In this document: in pieces, positions 55,614 to 63,814 of the stretch
Position numbering within the stretch: position 1 is the stretch's first letter
Layout of the letters: each line of letters begins with the position of its first letter
Assembly: GCF_003260125.1 (NCBI RefSeq)
Contig: NZ_QHKO01000002.1
Location: forward strand, 124,001-188,000
Length of the DNA stretch: 64,000 nt
Direction of reading: 5' to 3'
Source: Lujinxingia litoralis
Lineage (GTDB): Bacteria > Myxococcota_A > Bradymonadia > Bradymonadales > Bradymonadaceae
The notes under the pieces: generated by a model
The model's input: only the letters and a program-made list of their open reading frames with translations
Databases searched by the model: none
What the model was told of the DNA's origin: nothing
Translations under genes and position numbers: made by a program

Positions 55614-56528
55614 TCAGAGGTAGGCCAGGTCGGTGGCGATAACGCGGGCTGCCAGCGCGCCGTCTCCGACGGCGGTGGCCACCGAGCGGAGCCGGGTCTG
55701 GCGTATGTCGCCCAGGGCAAAGACGCGCTTGAGGTGGGTGCGGCGCTCCAGGTCGGTGACGATGTAGCCGCTCGCATCACGCGGAAGTCCGGGGGCGTCG
55801 GGAACGACCGGCTCAACGCCAATGCGCACAAAGAGTGCGGCAACCTGGAGTGTCTCCGAGGTGGGGCCGCTCAGGTGAAGGCGACAGCCGCTTGCCAGGG
55901 GCTCGATACGCCGAACTTCTGTGGGAGCCGGGGCGAAGTGGATCCGGGGATGGCGACGGGCTTCTTCGATAAAAGCGTCGCGTGCGCGGGGGGCACTGCG
56001 CATCAAGACGTGCACATCGCACTGGAAGCTGGCCAGGCGAAGCGCGTTTTCCAGCGCGGCGTCTCCGCCCCCGACCACCGCGACCTTTCCTCCGGCAACC
56101 CGCTCGGCATCGGCCATGGAACTCTGGCTTACCACGCTCCCCATGCACTCGGCCTCGCCGGGCACCCCGAGGGTGCGGTAGCGCGTGCCGGTGGCCAGAA
56201 AGAGCGCGTCGAAGAGGCGGGGGGCGCCGGCTTCAAAGGTCACGCTGACGCCATCGTCGTGGGCGTGAAATGCCGCCACGGTCGCCGCCCGCGGCGCCAG
56301 ATGAAGCGCGCCGGCCTGGTCTCGGAGCGCGGCGGCCAGTTCGCGTCCGTGCGCAAAGCGGGCCGCCGGGTAGTTGTCGATACGGTTGTTGACCCGGTGT
56401 AAAAGCCCCCCGATGCGGCCGCTGGCATCCACCCAGTCGAAGGGCACGCCAAAGTCGTGCAGCCAGAGTGCAGCGCTTACGCCGGCGGCTCCCGCGCCCA
56501 CGACCAACACTCGGGCCTTCTCGCTCAT
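55614..56528 (-). CDS. Thioredoxin reductase-like FAD/NAD(P)H oxidoreductase without CxxC
   Basis: This 304-residue protein has an N-terminal FAD-binding 'VVGAGAAGVSAALWL' and an NADPH site 'VAVVGGGDAALENALRL', plus the C-terminal 'RVFALGDIRQTRLRSVATAVGDGALAARVI'. In thioredoxin reductases the redox CxxC lies just ahead of the second Rossmann motif; here the region reads 'GSVVSQSSMADAERVAG', with no cysteine. It may act as a ferredoxin/flavodoxin NADPH reductase. Its start overlaps the folE stop by 4 bases, so it is the last gene of the operon from 60891. Confidence 0.85.
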   Translation of the reverse strand: MSEKARVLVVGAGAAGVSAALWLHDFGVPFDWVDASGRIGGLLHRVNNRIDNYPAARFAHGRELAAALRDQAGALHLAPRAATVAAFHAHDDGVSVTFEAGAPRLFDALFLATGTRYRTLGVPGEAECMGSVVSQSSMADAERVAGGKVAVVGGGDAALENALRLASFQCDVHVLMRSAPRARDAFIEEARRHPRIHFAPAPTEVRRIEPLASGCRLHLSGPTSETLQVAALFVRIGVEPVVPDAPGLPRDASGYIVTDLERRTHLKRVFALGDIRQTRLRSVATAVGDGALAARVIATDLAYL

Positions 56529-57103
56529 AGATCTTTTTCCGCGCGCTGGAACTGACTCATGATCTCGGCGCGCAGATCGCCGCGCTGGAGAATGCCGCGA
56601 GCCTCTACCGAGATGAGTTCGCCCTGTTTGCGAGCGCCACGCATCTCCATGCAGAGCTGGCGCGCCCGCAGACGTACCAGAAGCCCGGCGGGTTGAAGCG
56701 TCTTCTCCAGGTGGTCGCTGATGTCCAGGATCAGTCGCTCCTGAACCTGCGGGCGGGCGGCAAAATGGTCGATCACTCGCCCGATGCTCCCAAATCCGAC
56801 GATTGAATGCGCCGGGATATACGCCACGTCGATCGTGCCAAAGAAGGGGAGCAGGTGATGCACACACATGCTCTGAAAGGGCAGAGCACAGGTAAGTACG
56901 GGACGTTGGACCGAAACGCCTCGCTCCAACCCGGGAGCGTCAAAGGTACTGATGGCCGGGGCTTCTTGCGTGAGTCCGTAGAAGAGCTCTTCCATCAGCG
57001 CTGAGAAACGCTCTGCGGTGCGCGCAAGCTCGGGGTCTTGAGAATCTTCCAGACCCACGGCTTTCATAAAGGCTCGAAAGTGTTCGACAGCTTTTTCGTT
57101 CAT
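56525..57103 (-). CDS. folE: GTP cyclohydrolase I-like protein
   Basis: GTP cyclohydrolase I converts GTP to dihydroneopterin triphosphate, the first step of folate synthesis. It keeps the zinc ligands (C80 and H83 in 'MCVHHLLPFFG', C151 in 'QLCMEMRG') and 'AYIPAHSIVGFGSIGRVID', but the catalytic His expected two residues before the third zinc cysteine (A-x-H-x-C-M in E. coli) is Gln149, and the usual SKxxR-type motif reads 'GSIGR'. Either it is a divergent enzyme or a paralogue. It overlaps the reductase downstream and starts 26 bases after ruvB. Length is 192 residues. Confidence 0.75.
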   Translation of the reverse strand: MNEKAVEHFRAFMKAVGLEDSQDPELARTAERFSALMEELFYGLTQEAPAISTFDAPGLERGVSVQRPVLTCALPFQSMCVHHLLPFFGTIDVAYIPAHSIVGFGSIGRVIDHFAARPQVQERLILDISDHLEKTLQPAGLLVRLRARQLCMEMRGARKQGELISVEARGILQRGDLRAEIMSQFQRAEKDL

Positions 57104-57129
57104 AGGACCTGTACCGCGGGAGCAGCGTT

Positions 57130-58152
57130 TCAGAAGATCGAGCTCTGATTACCGCTGTTGATGGGGACGCCCAGGTGACGAAACGCGCTGGCCGAGGCCA
57201 CGCGCCCGCGCGGGGTGCGCTGAATGAACCCCTGCTGCAAAAGGTAGGGCTCGATGACTTCTTCGATGGTGTGTTTGGCCTCGCCGATGCTGCTGGCCAG
57301 GGTGTCCAGGCCGGTCGGGCCGCCGCCGAACTTGACCACCAGGGCGTCGAGGTAAAGTCGGTCCAGGTAGTCGAACCCGGCCGAGTCGACCTCCAGGCGC
57401 TCCAGGGCGTAGTCGGCGAGTTCATCGTCGATGGTGGCGTGCTTGCCGACCACGGCGTAATCGCGCACCCGGTGCAAGAGCCGGTTGGCAATGCGCGGCG
57501 TGCCCCGGCTGCGCCGCGCGATCTCAAAGGCGCCGCGCTCCGATAGCCCGATGTTCAAAATGCGCGCCGAGCGCTGCAATACCGAGGTCAGATCTTCGGC
57601 GCCGTAGTAATCCAGGCGCGCCACATAGCCGAAGCGATCGCGCATCGGCGCTGTAAGAAGCCCTGAGCGCGTGGTTGCCCCCACCAGTGTAAAGGGCGGA
57701 AGCGAGAGCTTCATATTGCGCGCGTGAGGACCTTCGCCAATGACGATGTCGAAGTAGAAGTCCTCCATCGCCGGGTAGAGGTTCTCTTCGACCACCGGTG
57801 AGAGGCGATGACACTCGTCGATGAAGAGGATCTCCCCCTTCTCCAGGGAGGTGAGGATGCCTGCCAGGTCCCCTTTTTTTTCGAGCGCCGGCCCACTGGT
57901 AATGTGGATATTGACCCCCATTTCCTCGGCCAGAATCTGCGCCATGGACGTCTTTCCCAGCCCGGGCGGTCCGCTGAAGAGGATGTGGTCGAGCGGAGCG
58001 TTGCGCATCTTTGCCGACTGGACCATCACCCGCAGGTTATCCTTGATCGCCTCCTGCCCGACGAACTCCTCAAAGCGCCGGGGACGCAGGAATTCGTCGA
58101 AGTTGGAGTCGTCTTCGATGGGGGTCATCTCGATATTGGGATCGCGAGCCAT
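57130..58152 (-). CDS. ruvB: Holliday junction DNA helicase RuvB
   Basis: RuvB is the AAA+ motor of branch migration. '[22 protein letters not shown]', the P-loop '[16 protein letters not shown]', Walker B '[11 protein letters not shown]', '[18 protein letters not shown]' with the arginine finger region and the C-terminal winged-helix '[13 protein letters not shown]' are all present. ATG 58152 follows an AGGAA with about 9-base spacing; the TTG at 58176 or ATG 58161 are less likely. It is downstream of ruvA, in the ruvC-ruvA-ruvB order on the minus strand. Length is 340 residues, normal for the family. Confidence 0.96.
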   Translation of the reverse strand: MARDPNIEMTPIEDDSNFDEFLRPRRFEEFVGQEAIKDNLRVMVQSAKMRNAPLDHILFSGPPGLGKTSMAQILAEEMGVNIHITSGPALEKKGDLAGILTSLEKGEILFIDECHRLSPVVEENLYPAMEDFYFDIVIGEGPHARNMKLSLPPFTLVGATTRSGLLTAPMRDRFGYVARLDYYGAEDLTSVLQRSARILNIGLSERGAFEIARRSRGTPRIANRLLHRVRDYAVVGKHATIDDELADYALERLEVDSAGFDYLDRLYLDALVVKFGGGPTGLDTLASSIGEAKHTIEEVIEPYLLQQGFIQRTPRGRVASASAFRHLGVPINSGNQSSIF

Positions 58153-58196
58153 GGGGGGCATTTCCTGTGACAGCAACGTGGGGTGATGCGTGCAAA

Positions 58197-58793
58197 TTAG
58201 CGCAAAAGTTTCAGGGCCATGCGCAGAAGCACATCGACCGGCTCGTCGCCGGTGGCCTCGCGGGCGACATGATCGACGGTGTCATCGACCATCGCCGGGG
58301 GGTAGCCCAGATTCTGCAAGGCGGAGCGCAGATCGTCGATCGTCGAATGCTGGGCGGCGGCGGGGGTGGCACCGCGCTCAAAGCTAAAGTCACCCAGGGC
58401 GTTTTTCAGCTCCAGGATCAAGCGCTGGGCGGTCTTTTTGCCGATGCCGCTAACCTTGGTGAAGGTGTCGATGCGGTCGAGCTCCACGGCCAGCACCACC
58501 TCGGCGGGTTCCAACTCCGAGAGCACGGCCAGCCCGATTTTAGGGCCGATGCCGCTGACCGAGATTAGCTTCGCGAAGAGGCGACGGTCATCGGCCGAGG
58601 CGAAGCCGTAGAGCTGGATGGCGTCTTCACGCACGCTGGTATGCACCCAGAGTGAGACTTCGGCAGCCTCATTGGGGCGAAGTTTACCGGCATGACCTAC
58701 CGGCATAAATACCTGGTAGCCAACGCCCCGCACGTCGAGAATGACGTGATCGAGCTCTGAAGTGAGCAGGTGGCCTGTAAGATGTGCGATCAT
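58197..58793 (-). CDS. ruvA: Holliday junction branch migration protein RuvA
   Basis: RuvA binds the four-way junction as a tetramer and loads RuvB. The 198-residue protein starts '[31 protein letters not shown]', carries two helix-hairpin-helix motifs ('[17 protein letters not shown]' and '[20 protein letters not shown]') and ends in the flexible linker plus domain III. It lies between ruvC (39 bases upstream) and ruvB (44 bases downstream). Confidence 0.95.
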   Translation of the reverse strand: MIAHLTGHLLTSELDHVILDVRGVGYQVFMPVGHAGKLRPNEAAEVSLWVHTSVREDAIQLYGFASADDRRLFAKLISVSGIGPKIGLAVLSELEPAEVVLAVELDRIDTFTKVSGIGKKTAQRLILELKNALGDFSFERGATPAAAQHSTIDDLRSALQNLGYPPAMVDDTVDHVAREATGDEPVDVLLRMALKLLR

Positions 58794-58832
58794 AAAACGG
58801 AATCCATTCCTGAGTACATGTTCAGGGGTAAT

Positions 58833-59318
58833 CTATTCGAGTCGCCGCTGAAAGTCGAACGCCTGACAATGACAAATCGCCACTGCCAGGGCGTCGGCCG
58901 CGTCTTCCGCGAGTTCGCCGCGCAGCCCCAGGTGAACACGGACCATCTGGCCCACCGTATCCTTGGAGGCCCGGCCTCGCCCGGTGACCGCTTGCTTGAT
59001 CAGCGTGGGGGCGTACTCGTTGAGTTCGAGTTTGGCGTGACTCAGCGCCAGCAGCGCTACACCGCGGGCCTGGCCGAGTTTGATGGTCGACATGGCGTTG
59101 CGCGCCACGAAGACGCTTTCAACGGCGGCCTGGTCGACCGGGAACTGGCCCAGCACCGAGGTGAGTCCGCCGTAGATGATCTCCAGACGTTCGATGAAGG
59201 TTTTGGCGCGGGAGGCGTTAATGCGGCCGCTGGCCAGATGCTCGAGTTCCTGGCCGCGTTTCTTTATCACGCCGTAGCCGGTAAAGCGGCTGCCGGGGTC
59301 AATTCCGATGACAATCAC
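58833..59318 (-). CDS. ruvC: Crossover junction endodeoxyribonuclease RuvC
   Basis: RuvC resolves Holliday junctions by paired nicking. The four acidic catalytic residues are present: D7 ('GIDPGS'), E67 ('AAVESVF'), D139 and D142 ('AEDAADALAVAICH'). The start is GTG at 59318. The C-terminus is a short helix with 'HCQAFDFQRRLE'. Its length of 161 residues is at the low end of the family. It heads the ruvCAB order and follows the phosphatase gene. Confidence 0.95.
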   Translation of the reverse strand: MIVIGIDPGSRFTGYGVIKKRGQELEHLASGRINASRAKTFIERLEIIYGGLTSVLGQFPVDQAAVESVFVARNAMSTIKLGQARGVALLALSHAKLELNEYAPTLIKQAVTGRGRASKDTVGQMVRVHLGLRGELAEDAADALAVAICHCQAFDFQRRLE

Positions 59319-59341
59319 AGAAGATCCCTACTACAAAAGCG

Positions 59342-59797
59342 TCAGATGGGGGGGAGGGTATCGAGCCAGGTGGTGAGGCAGCGATCGATGAGCGCGCAAC
59401 AATGCTCAAAGGCCTCGCGACTTTGGCCCACAGGATCGGGGATGCCCCCATCGGTCTGGCGCTCGGGATCAAAGTTCCAGAGTTCGACCAGGCGTGCCTG
59501 GAGCTCCGGAGCCAGACCGAGCACGTGACGACTATGGCGCGGAGACATCACGATCACATGGTCGGCCATGCGCATCAGCGGCACCGAGATTCCCTGGGAG
59601 CGGTGATCATCGAGCGACGCGCCAAAAGGCTCCACGGCCAGTTGTGCAAAGGGCGCTGCCGGACGCCCCTGAAGGCCCAGCGTGCCGGCGGAGATGACCA
59701 CCGCCTGCTGCCCCAACTTCGCGCGTAGCAGGGCTGCGGCCATCGGGGATCGGCAGATATTACCGGTACAAATGCAGATGATGCGTCGGGTGGGCAT
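59342..59797 (-). CDS. Low-molecular-weight protein tyrosine phosphatase
   Basis: The CX5R catalytic motif is 'CTGNICRS' (C10 to R16), followed by 'PMAAALLRAKLG', the 'SAGTLGLQGRPAAP' loop and a C-terminal acid loop 'PDPVGQSREAFEHCCALI', whose Asp acts as general acid. It is about 151 residues, as in the family, which dephosphorylates tyrosine kinases of polysaccharide export or arsenate-type substrates. I chose ATG 59797 because the upstream gene ends at 59827. No BY-kinase is in the window, so its partner is unknown. Confidence 0.9.
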   Translation of the reverse strand: MPTRRIICICTGNICRSPMAAALLRAKLGQQAVVISAGTLGLQGRPAAPFAQLAVEPFGASLDDHRSQGISVPLMRMADHVIVMSPRHSRHVLGLAPELQARLVELWNFDPERQTDGGIPDPVGQSREAFEHCCALIDRCLTTWLDTLPPI

Positions 59798-59826
59798 GGG
59801 GCCTCGCGATGATGCAGCGCGGCTGC

Positions 59827-60891
59827 TCAAAAAAGGTGCTGATACTCGGGGGGGAGATCCCAATCGACCTGGGCGCGCGTGAGCAAGCCGCTTAAGTCGG
59901 CGCCGCTCAAGGTATGCCAGTAGAGCACGCGTTTGTCAGCCAGGCTCTCGGCGTCGGCTGCGATCGCGGCGAAGGTTTTGGCCGTGTAGGTCGGCTCGAG
60001 CGCAAACTCGGTGTGGAGAGCCACCCGCTCTATCATCGTACGCCCCTCGGGGGTGGTCTTGCCATAGCCCGCCCCGAAGAAGTCGTGGAGGAGGGTGAGG
60101 TCGCCGGCTCCAATGCGGGGCACGTCTGGCACCCCGGCCTCGCGGAGAAGATCCCCCGCGCGGTTGGCCATATGACAGGCCAGCGGGACGTTGCAGACGA
60201 CCTTATCGACCACTCGTACGCCCACAATCTTTGTGGGAAGGCCGGCCATTTTGGCTCCCAGGGCCAGCCCGCTTAAGGTGCCACAGGTACCCGCGGCCAC
60301 GTAGAGCACATCGGGCGTCGGACATTCCCCGCGCTCGATCTGGGCGGCGAGTTCCAGGGCGGCATTGACGTAGCCGATCACGCCCAGCGGGGAGGAGCCC
60401 CCGCCCGGGATGAAGTAAGGGTTTTTGTCGCGAGAGAGCCACTCTCGGATGTGGGTCTTGGCCATGGCAAAGGGTAACCCGTTTTTGGACTCAATCAGGG
60501 TGAGTACGGGCGCGGTGGTGCTCAGCGCCTGGAGCACCTCACGTACATGGGGGGTCACTGGCTGGGGGAAGTGCAGGGCGTGAGGCTCCAGGCCTACCTG
60601 TCGCGCGTAGAGCGCGGTCGCCAGTACATGGTGGCTTCCGACGGCGCCCACCGTCCAGACACGGCGATGGCCGGCAGCCAGCGCGTCGGCCAGGATGAAC
60701 TCGAGCTTTCGAACCTTGTTGCCGCCGTAGAGTTTGCCCGTGAGGTCGTCGCGCTTGACCATGAGGTCGCGCACGCCGAGTTCTGCGGCCAGCGCCGGGT
60801 AGGTATCCACCGGCGTGGGGCTCTCGCAAAGGCTCACGTGGTTTAGCGCGCGGGTTTGAGGGTAGCGCTCAAAGATTTCGAGTTCGCTCAT
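59827..60891 (-). CDS. PLP-dependent ACC deaminase / D-cysteine desulfhydrase family protein
   Basis: This fold-II PLP enzyme has the Schiff-base lysine in 'YGGNKVRKLEFIL' (K59). Other typical blocks are 'MVKRDDLTG', 'WTVGAVGSHHVLATALYARQVGL', 'FIPGGGSSPLGVIGYVNAALEL', 'VAAGTCGTLSGLALG' and 'VLYWHTLSGA'. The family includes 1-aminocyclopropane-1-carboxylate deaminase and D-cysteine desulfhydrase, and residues separating the two cannot be decided here. It is upstream of the phosphatase and ruvCAB on the minus strand. Length is 354 residues. The role in this organism is unknown. Confidence 0.87.
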   Translation of the reverse strand: MSELEIFERYPQTRALNHVSLCESPTPVDTYPALAAELGVRDLMVKRDDLTGKLYGGNKVRKLEFILADALAAGHRRVWTVGAVGSHHVLATALYARQVGLEPHALHFPQPVTPHVREVLQALSTTAPVLTLIESKNGLPFAMAKTHIREWLSRDKNPYFIPGGGSSPLGVIGYVNAALELAAQIERGECPTPDVLYVAAGTCGTLSGLALGAKMAGLPTKIVGVRVVDKVVCNVPLACHMANRAGDLLREAGVPDVPRIGAGDLTLLHDFFGAGYGKTTPEGRTMIERVALHTEFALEPTYTAKTFAAIAADAESLADKRVLYWHTLSGADLSGLLTRAQVDWDLPPEYQHLF

Positions 60892-61017
60892 GGACCTTCC
60901 GCTATGAAATGCGTCGCGCGGTGTTATCTTTGCCCCCCATCGTGGAAGAGCACGCGCTGCTCGCGATGTTATGAAGACGACCCAACTGTCCGAGAAACTT
61001 TAGCTGCGGAGCATACG

Positions 61018-61338
61018 ATGAGCATCCCTCGCAACGATTACGACGCCACCGAAGAAAGGATTCGCGTTTACCCCACCTTTGACACCCCGCGCACCCTGGT
61101 GCCCAAGGACGAGATCAAGGCCTGGTCCAACGTGGTCCAGACCGGCAAAGACGAGCAGGGGCGCCCGGTCAAAGCTGTGCGCTTTGTGTTCGAGAACGAG
61201 GAGAGCGCCCTCTACAATCAGCAGGCCCTCTCGTTTGCCAGGCTGGAAACCTATGTCGACGATGGTGCTGGCGAGCGCCCGGCCGGCAATGACGAGCCAC
61301 AGTTCTCGGTGCGCGAAGACTTCGGCATCGACAAGTAA
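61018..61338 (+). CDS. Small acidic hypothetical protein
   Basis: This 106-residue protein starts at ATG 61018. It is rich in Glu/Asp (ending 'VREDFGIDK') and has no signal or membrane segment. 'FDTPRTLVPKDEIKAWSNVVQTGKDEQGRPVKAVRFVFENEESALYNQQALSFARLETYVDDG' looks beta-rich. No family is recognised. It lies divergent from the PLP gene and convergent with the kinase gene. Confidence 0.5.
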   Translation: MSIPRNDYDATEERIRVYPTFDTPRTLVPKDEIKAWSNVVQTGKDEQGRPVKAVRFVFENEESALYNQQALSFARLETYVDDGAGERPAGNDEPQFSVREDFGIDK

Positions 61339-61364
61339 CGCGCCTGTCGGGGTAAGCCTTCCAA

Positions 61365-62999
61365 TTACAAAAAGCGCATGGCCAGAAATCCCAGGGCGAT
61401 GAGCACGAGGACAATCCCCAGGGCGATCTGAGAGCGTCGATTAAGTGCGAACGCGCTGGCGTCGGATTGCTCGGACGTCGGCGATGACGCGGCCACTGGC
61501 GTGGGCGTTGCATAGGTAGCATGCCCGGGCTGCCTTGCTGCAGCTCCTCGCGCGTTCTCGTAAGGCGGGGCAGCATCGGACGCTTCGGAGTTGTAGTGGG
61601 CCTGGGCGCCGGAGCGCCCCGGAGAGCGGTGATGAGGGTTGGTTTCGGGCTCCAACTCTCCCGGGCCATCATCGCCCCAGGCGTCCTGGTATGTCGCCAC
61701 GGGCCCGGAGCCAGAGGCCGAGGGGGCACGCATGTCACGGGCCGGCCTGCGGGGGGAGTCGCGCACCTCGTCTGGTGAAATGACCCCGTGTGCTCCCGAG
61801 AGGCGAGCCTCGTCAAAGAGTTCGGTTTTTTCGTGAGCAAAATCCGCCGGTACCGTCTTCACGTACGTCGCATCATCGGCTCCCGCGCTCTCTGCAGGGA
61901 CCTGAGCATAGGCGCCGCTGAGGCGTACCTCGTCCGGGACCTCCTGCATCGGCGCGGTATGCTCTTCGATCTCCTGAGGCTCAATGCGCGGCGGGGCTTT
62001 GCGGGTGGTCTGGGCGCGCGGATCTCGCCGCCGACTCCCCGGACTCCGCGAGGGGGAAAGCGCTTCGAGTGCCGGGTCTTTCTCGTCAAAGAACTCGCGA
62101 ATCAGTGTGCCACTCTCCAGCCCGGTGTAGCGGGGCGCGATTCCGGCCAGGACCGACGTGAGAGCCTGCCCGAAGGCATGGGCGTCCTGAAACCGATGCT
62201 CGCGCTTGTGGGAGAGCGCCTTCTTGAGCACTGCCAAAAGCTCGTCGGGCAGGTCACTTCGCCATTCCCCAAGGGGACGAATCTCGGCCTGCCGGGCGCG
62301 TTTAAGCATCGTAATCGGATCGTCGCTTTGCCCGTAAACCGAGCGTCCGCTGAGCATTTCATAAAGGCAGATGGCCACCGAAAAGAGGTCGGAGCGATGA
62401 TCTAGGGGCTCGTCCCAGGCCTGCTCCGGACTCATGTAGCCGAACTTACCTTTGATAACGCCGGCCCGCGTATGCTCGCGGAGTCGTGAATCAAACTTGG
62501 CGATGCCAAAGTCGATGATCTTCACCTCGCCGAGCACGCTCAGCAGGATGTTTTGCGGGCTGATATCACGGTGGACCAGCTGCAGTGGCCGACCGTCGGC
62601 GCCGGCCCGCGTATGGGCAAAATGAAGCCCCTTGCAGACTTCGCGCGCGATGTAGAGGGCGGCCTCCACCGGGAGCGCGCGGCCCCGGCGAGCCGATTCG
62701 GCCAGGATGGCATGAAGGTCTCGTCCGTTGACGTACTCCATGACCAAGAAGAAGTTCCCATCTTCGGCCCCCACATCATAGAGGCTGGAGATGTTATTGT
62801 GACGCAAGGAGGCGATGAGCTTGGCCTCTTCGAGCAACATGCGCGTAAAGCTCTGATCGCGGGCGAGGTTGCGGTGAAGCAGTTTCACCACACAGGGCTG
62901 CACCAATCCGCCGGAGCGCATCGCATCCGCCAGATAGACCTCGGCCATCCCACCGACGCCGATTCGTTCGATGAGGCGATAGGGTCCAAGAGATCGCAC
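61365..62999 (-). CDS. Hanks-type Ser/Thr protein kinase with C-terminal membrane anchor
   Basis: An active kinase domain covers about residues 5-280: 'ERIGVGGMAEVYL', ATP-lysine K39 ('CVVK'), HRD at 143-145 ('LVHRDISPQN'), DFG at 163 ('IIDFGIAKFD') and 'GYMSPEQ'. A long disordered, acidic and Ala/Pro-rich region follows, then one C-terminal hydrophobic helix ('IALGIVLVLIALGFLAMRFL') with no periplasmic domain. The start is taken as GTG 62999, which has AAAGGA 8 bases upstream and begins 'VRSLGPYRL'; ATG 63077 or 63119 would add unconserved residues. It may phosphorylate targets read by the FHA proteins here. Confidence 0.9.
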   Translation of the reverse strand: MRSLGPYRLIERIGVGGMAEVYLADAMRSGGLVQPCVVKLLHRNLARDQSFTRMLLEEAKLIASLRHNNISSLYDVGAEDGNFFLVMEYVNGRDLHAILAESARRGRALPVEAALYIAREVCKGLHFAHTRAGADGRPLQLVHRDISPQNILLSVLGEVKIIDFGIAKFDSRLREHTRAGVIKGKFGYMSPEQAWDEPLDHRSDLFSVAICLYEMLSGRSVYGQSDDPITMLKRARQAEIRPLGEWRSDLPDELLAVLKKALSHKREHRFQDAHAFGQALTSVLAGIAPRYTGLESGTLIREFFDEKDPALEALSPSRSPGSRRRDPRAQTTRKAPPRIEPQEIEEHTAPMQEVPDEVRLSGAYAQVPAESAGADDATYVKTVPADFAHEKTELFDEARLSGAHGVISPDEVRDSPRRPARDMRAPSASGSGPVATYQDAWGDDGPGELEPETNPHHRSPGRSGAQAHYNSEASDAAPPYENARGAAARQPGHATYATPTPVAASSPTSEQSDASAFALNRRSQIALGIVLVLIALGFLAMRFL

Positions 63000-63112
63000 C
63001 GTGGGGGTCCTTTCGCGTAGAGAAGCAGTGGCGGGCAGAATGCGCACCGGGTAAGAGCGGCGGCGATTGTATCTCATCGACACACGAAGACAACCGCGTC
63101 GTTGACCCTGCC

Positions 63113-63142
63113 TTGACACCCTTTTGCGCCGGCTCCTAAGAT
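63113..63142 (+). promoter_or_regulatory. Sigma70-type promoter upstream of the YbjN-like gene
   Basis: TTGACA at 63113-63118 and TAAGAT at 63137-63142 are 18 bases apart, the best promoter match in the window. It would give a leader of about 140 bases before ATG 63287. Confidence 0.6.
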
Positions 63143-63286
63143 TCGCGGGCGTTCTTTAAGGAAATAAAGTTGGCGCCTGGTGGGTGGTTCTTAGGCTTGA
63201 CCGCCGGGCGATTCTTGCGCCGCGGGCGCGCGTACCGTGTCGCTTACACGAGCTTTCGGCACTGAAGATCCGGGAGGATGGTGTTT

Positions 63287-63709
63287 ATGGTCACCAACGA
63301 CAAAATTGAGACCTTTATCATTGAGCACGGCCTGCCTTTTGAGCAGGTCCAGGACGGGCTGTGGTTGATTCATGATGAGGTCGATCACATCGACAACATC
63401 GTCGTCTATCACACCCCTCCGGTGCTGACTTTTCGGGTAAAGCTGATGGAGGCTCCCGAGAAGGCGACCCGCGACGTGCTCTTTAAAAGGCTGTTGGAGC
63501 TCAACGCCACGTCCATGGTTGCCGGTGCCTACGGTCTGGAAGATGATGCCGTGGTCATTGTTGATACGCTGCAGAGCGAGAACCTCGACCATAACGAATT
63601 TCAGGCGACCATTGATGCGTTGGCCATTGCAGTGCGGGAACACTACGAGGAGCTTCGTGCCATCGTGGGCGAATCCAGACCCGCTGCTGAAGCGTCCTCA
63701 CAGGTCTGA
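63287..63709 (+). CDS. YbjN-like domain protein
   Basis: This 140-residue protein begins at ATG 63287, 9 bases after GGGAGG; the in-frame ATG 63278 touches that site. The fold shows 'FEQVQDGLWLIHDEVDHIDNIVVYHTPPVLTFRVKLMEAP', 'LFKRLLELNATSMVAGAYGLEDDAVVIVDTLQSENLDHNEFQATIDALAIAVREHYEEL', as in the YbjN / type III secretion chaperone-like superfamily, where a strand-helix unit binds partner proteins. It precedes a PspA-like gene by 105 bases, a pairing seen in envelope-stress contexts. Partner unknown. Confidence 0.7.
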   Translation: MVTNDKIETFIIEHGLPFEQVQDGLWLIHDEVDHIDNIVVYHTPPVLTFRVKLMEAPEKATRDVLFKRLLELNATSMVAGAYGLEDDAVVIVDTLQSENLDHNEFQATIDALAIAVREHYEELRAIVGESRPAAEASSQV

Positions 63710-63814
63710 GTAAGGCGCTCGCTGCTCGCACCACTGCAATCCCCGGCATACGTCCATCGCTGGAGCCCGAACGCCATCCCCCCACCGGCGCGTCGGGCAC
63801 ATAGGAGAGAATAC

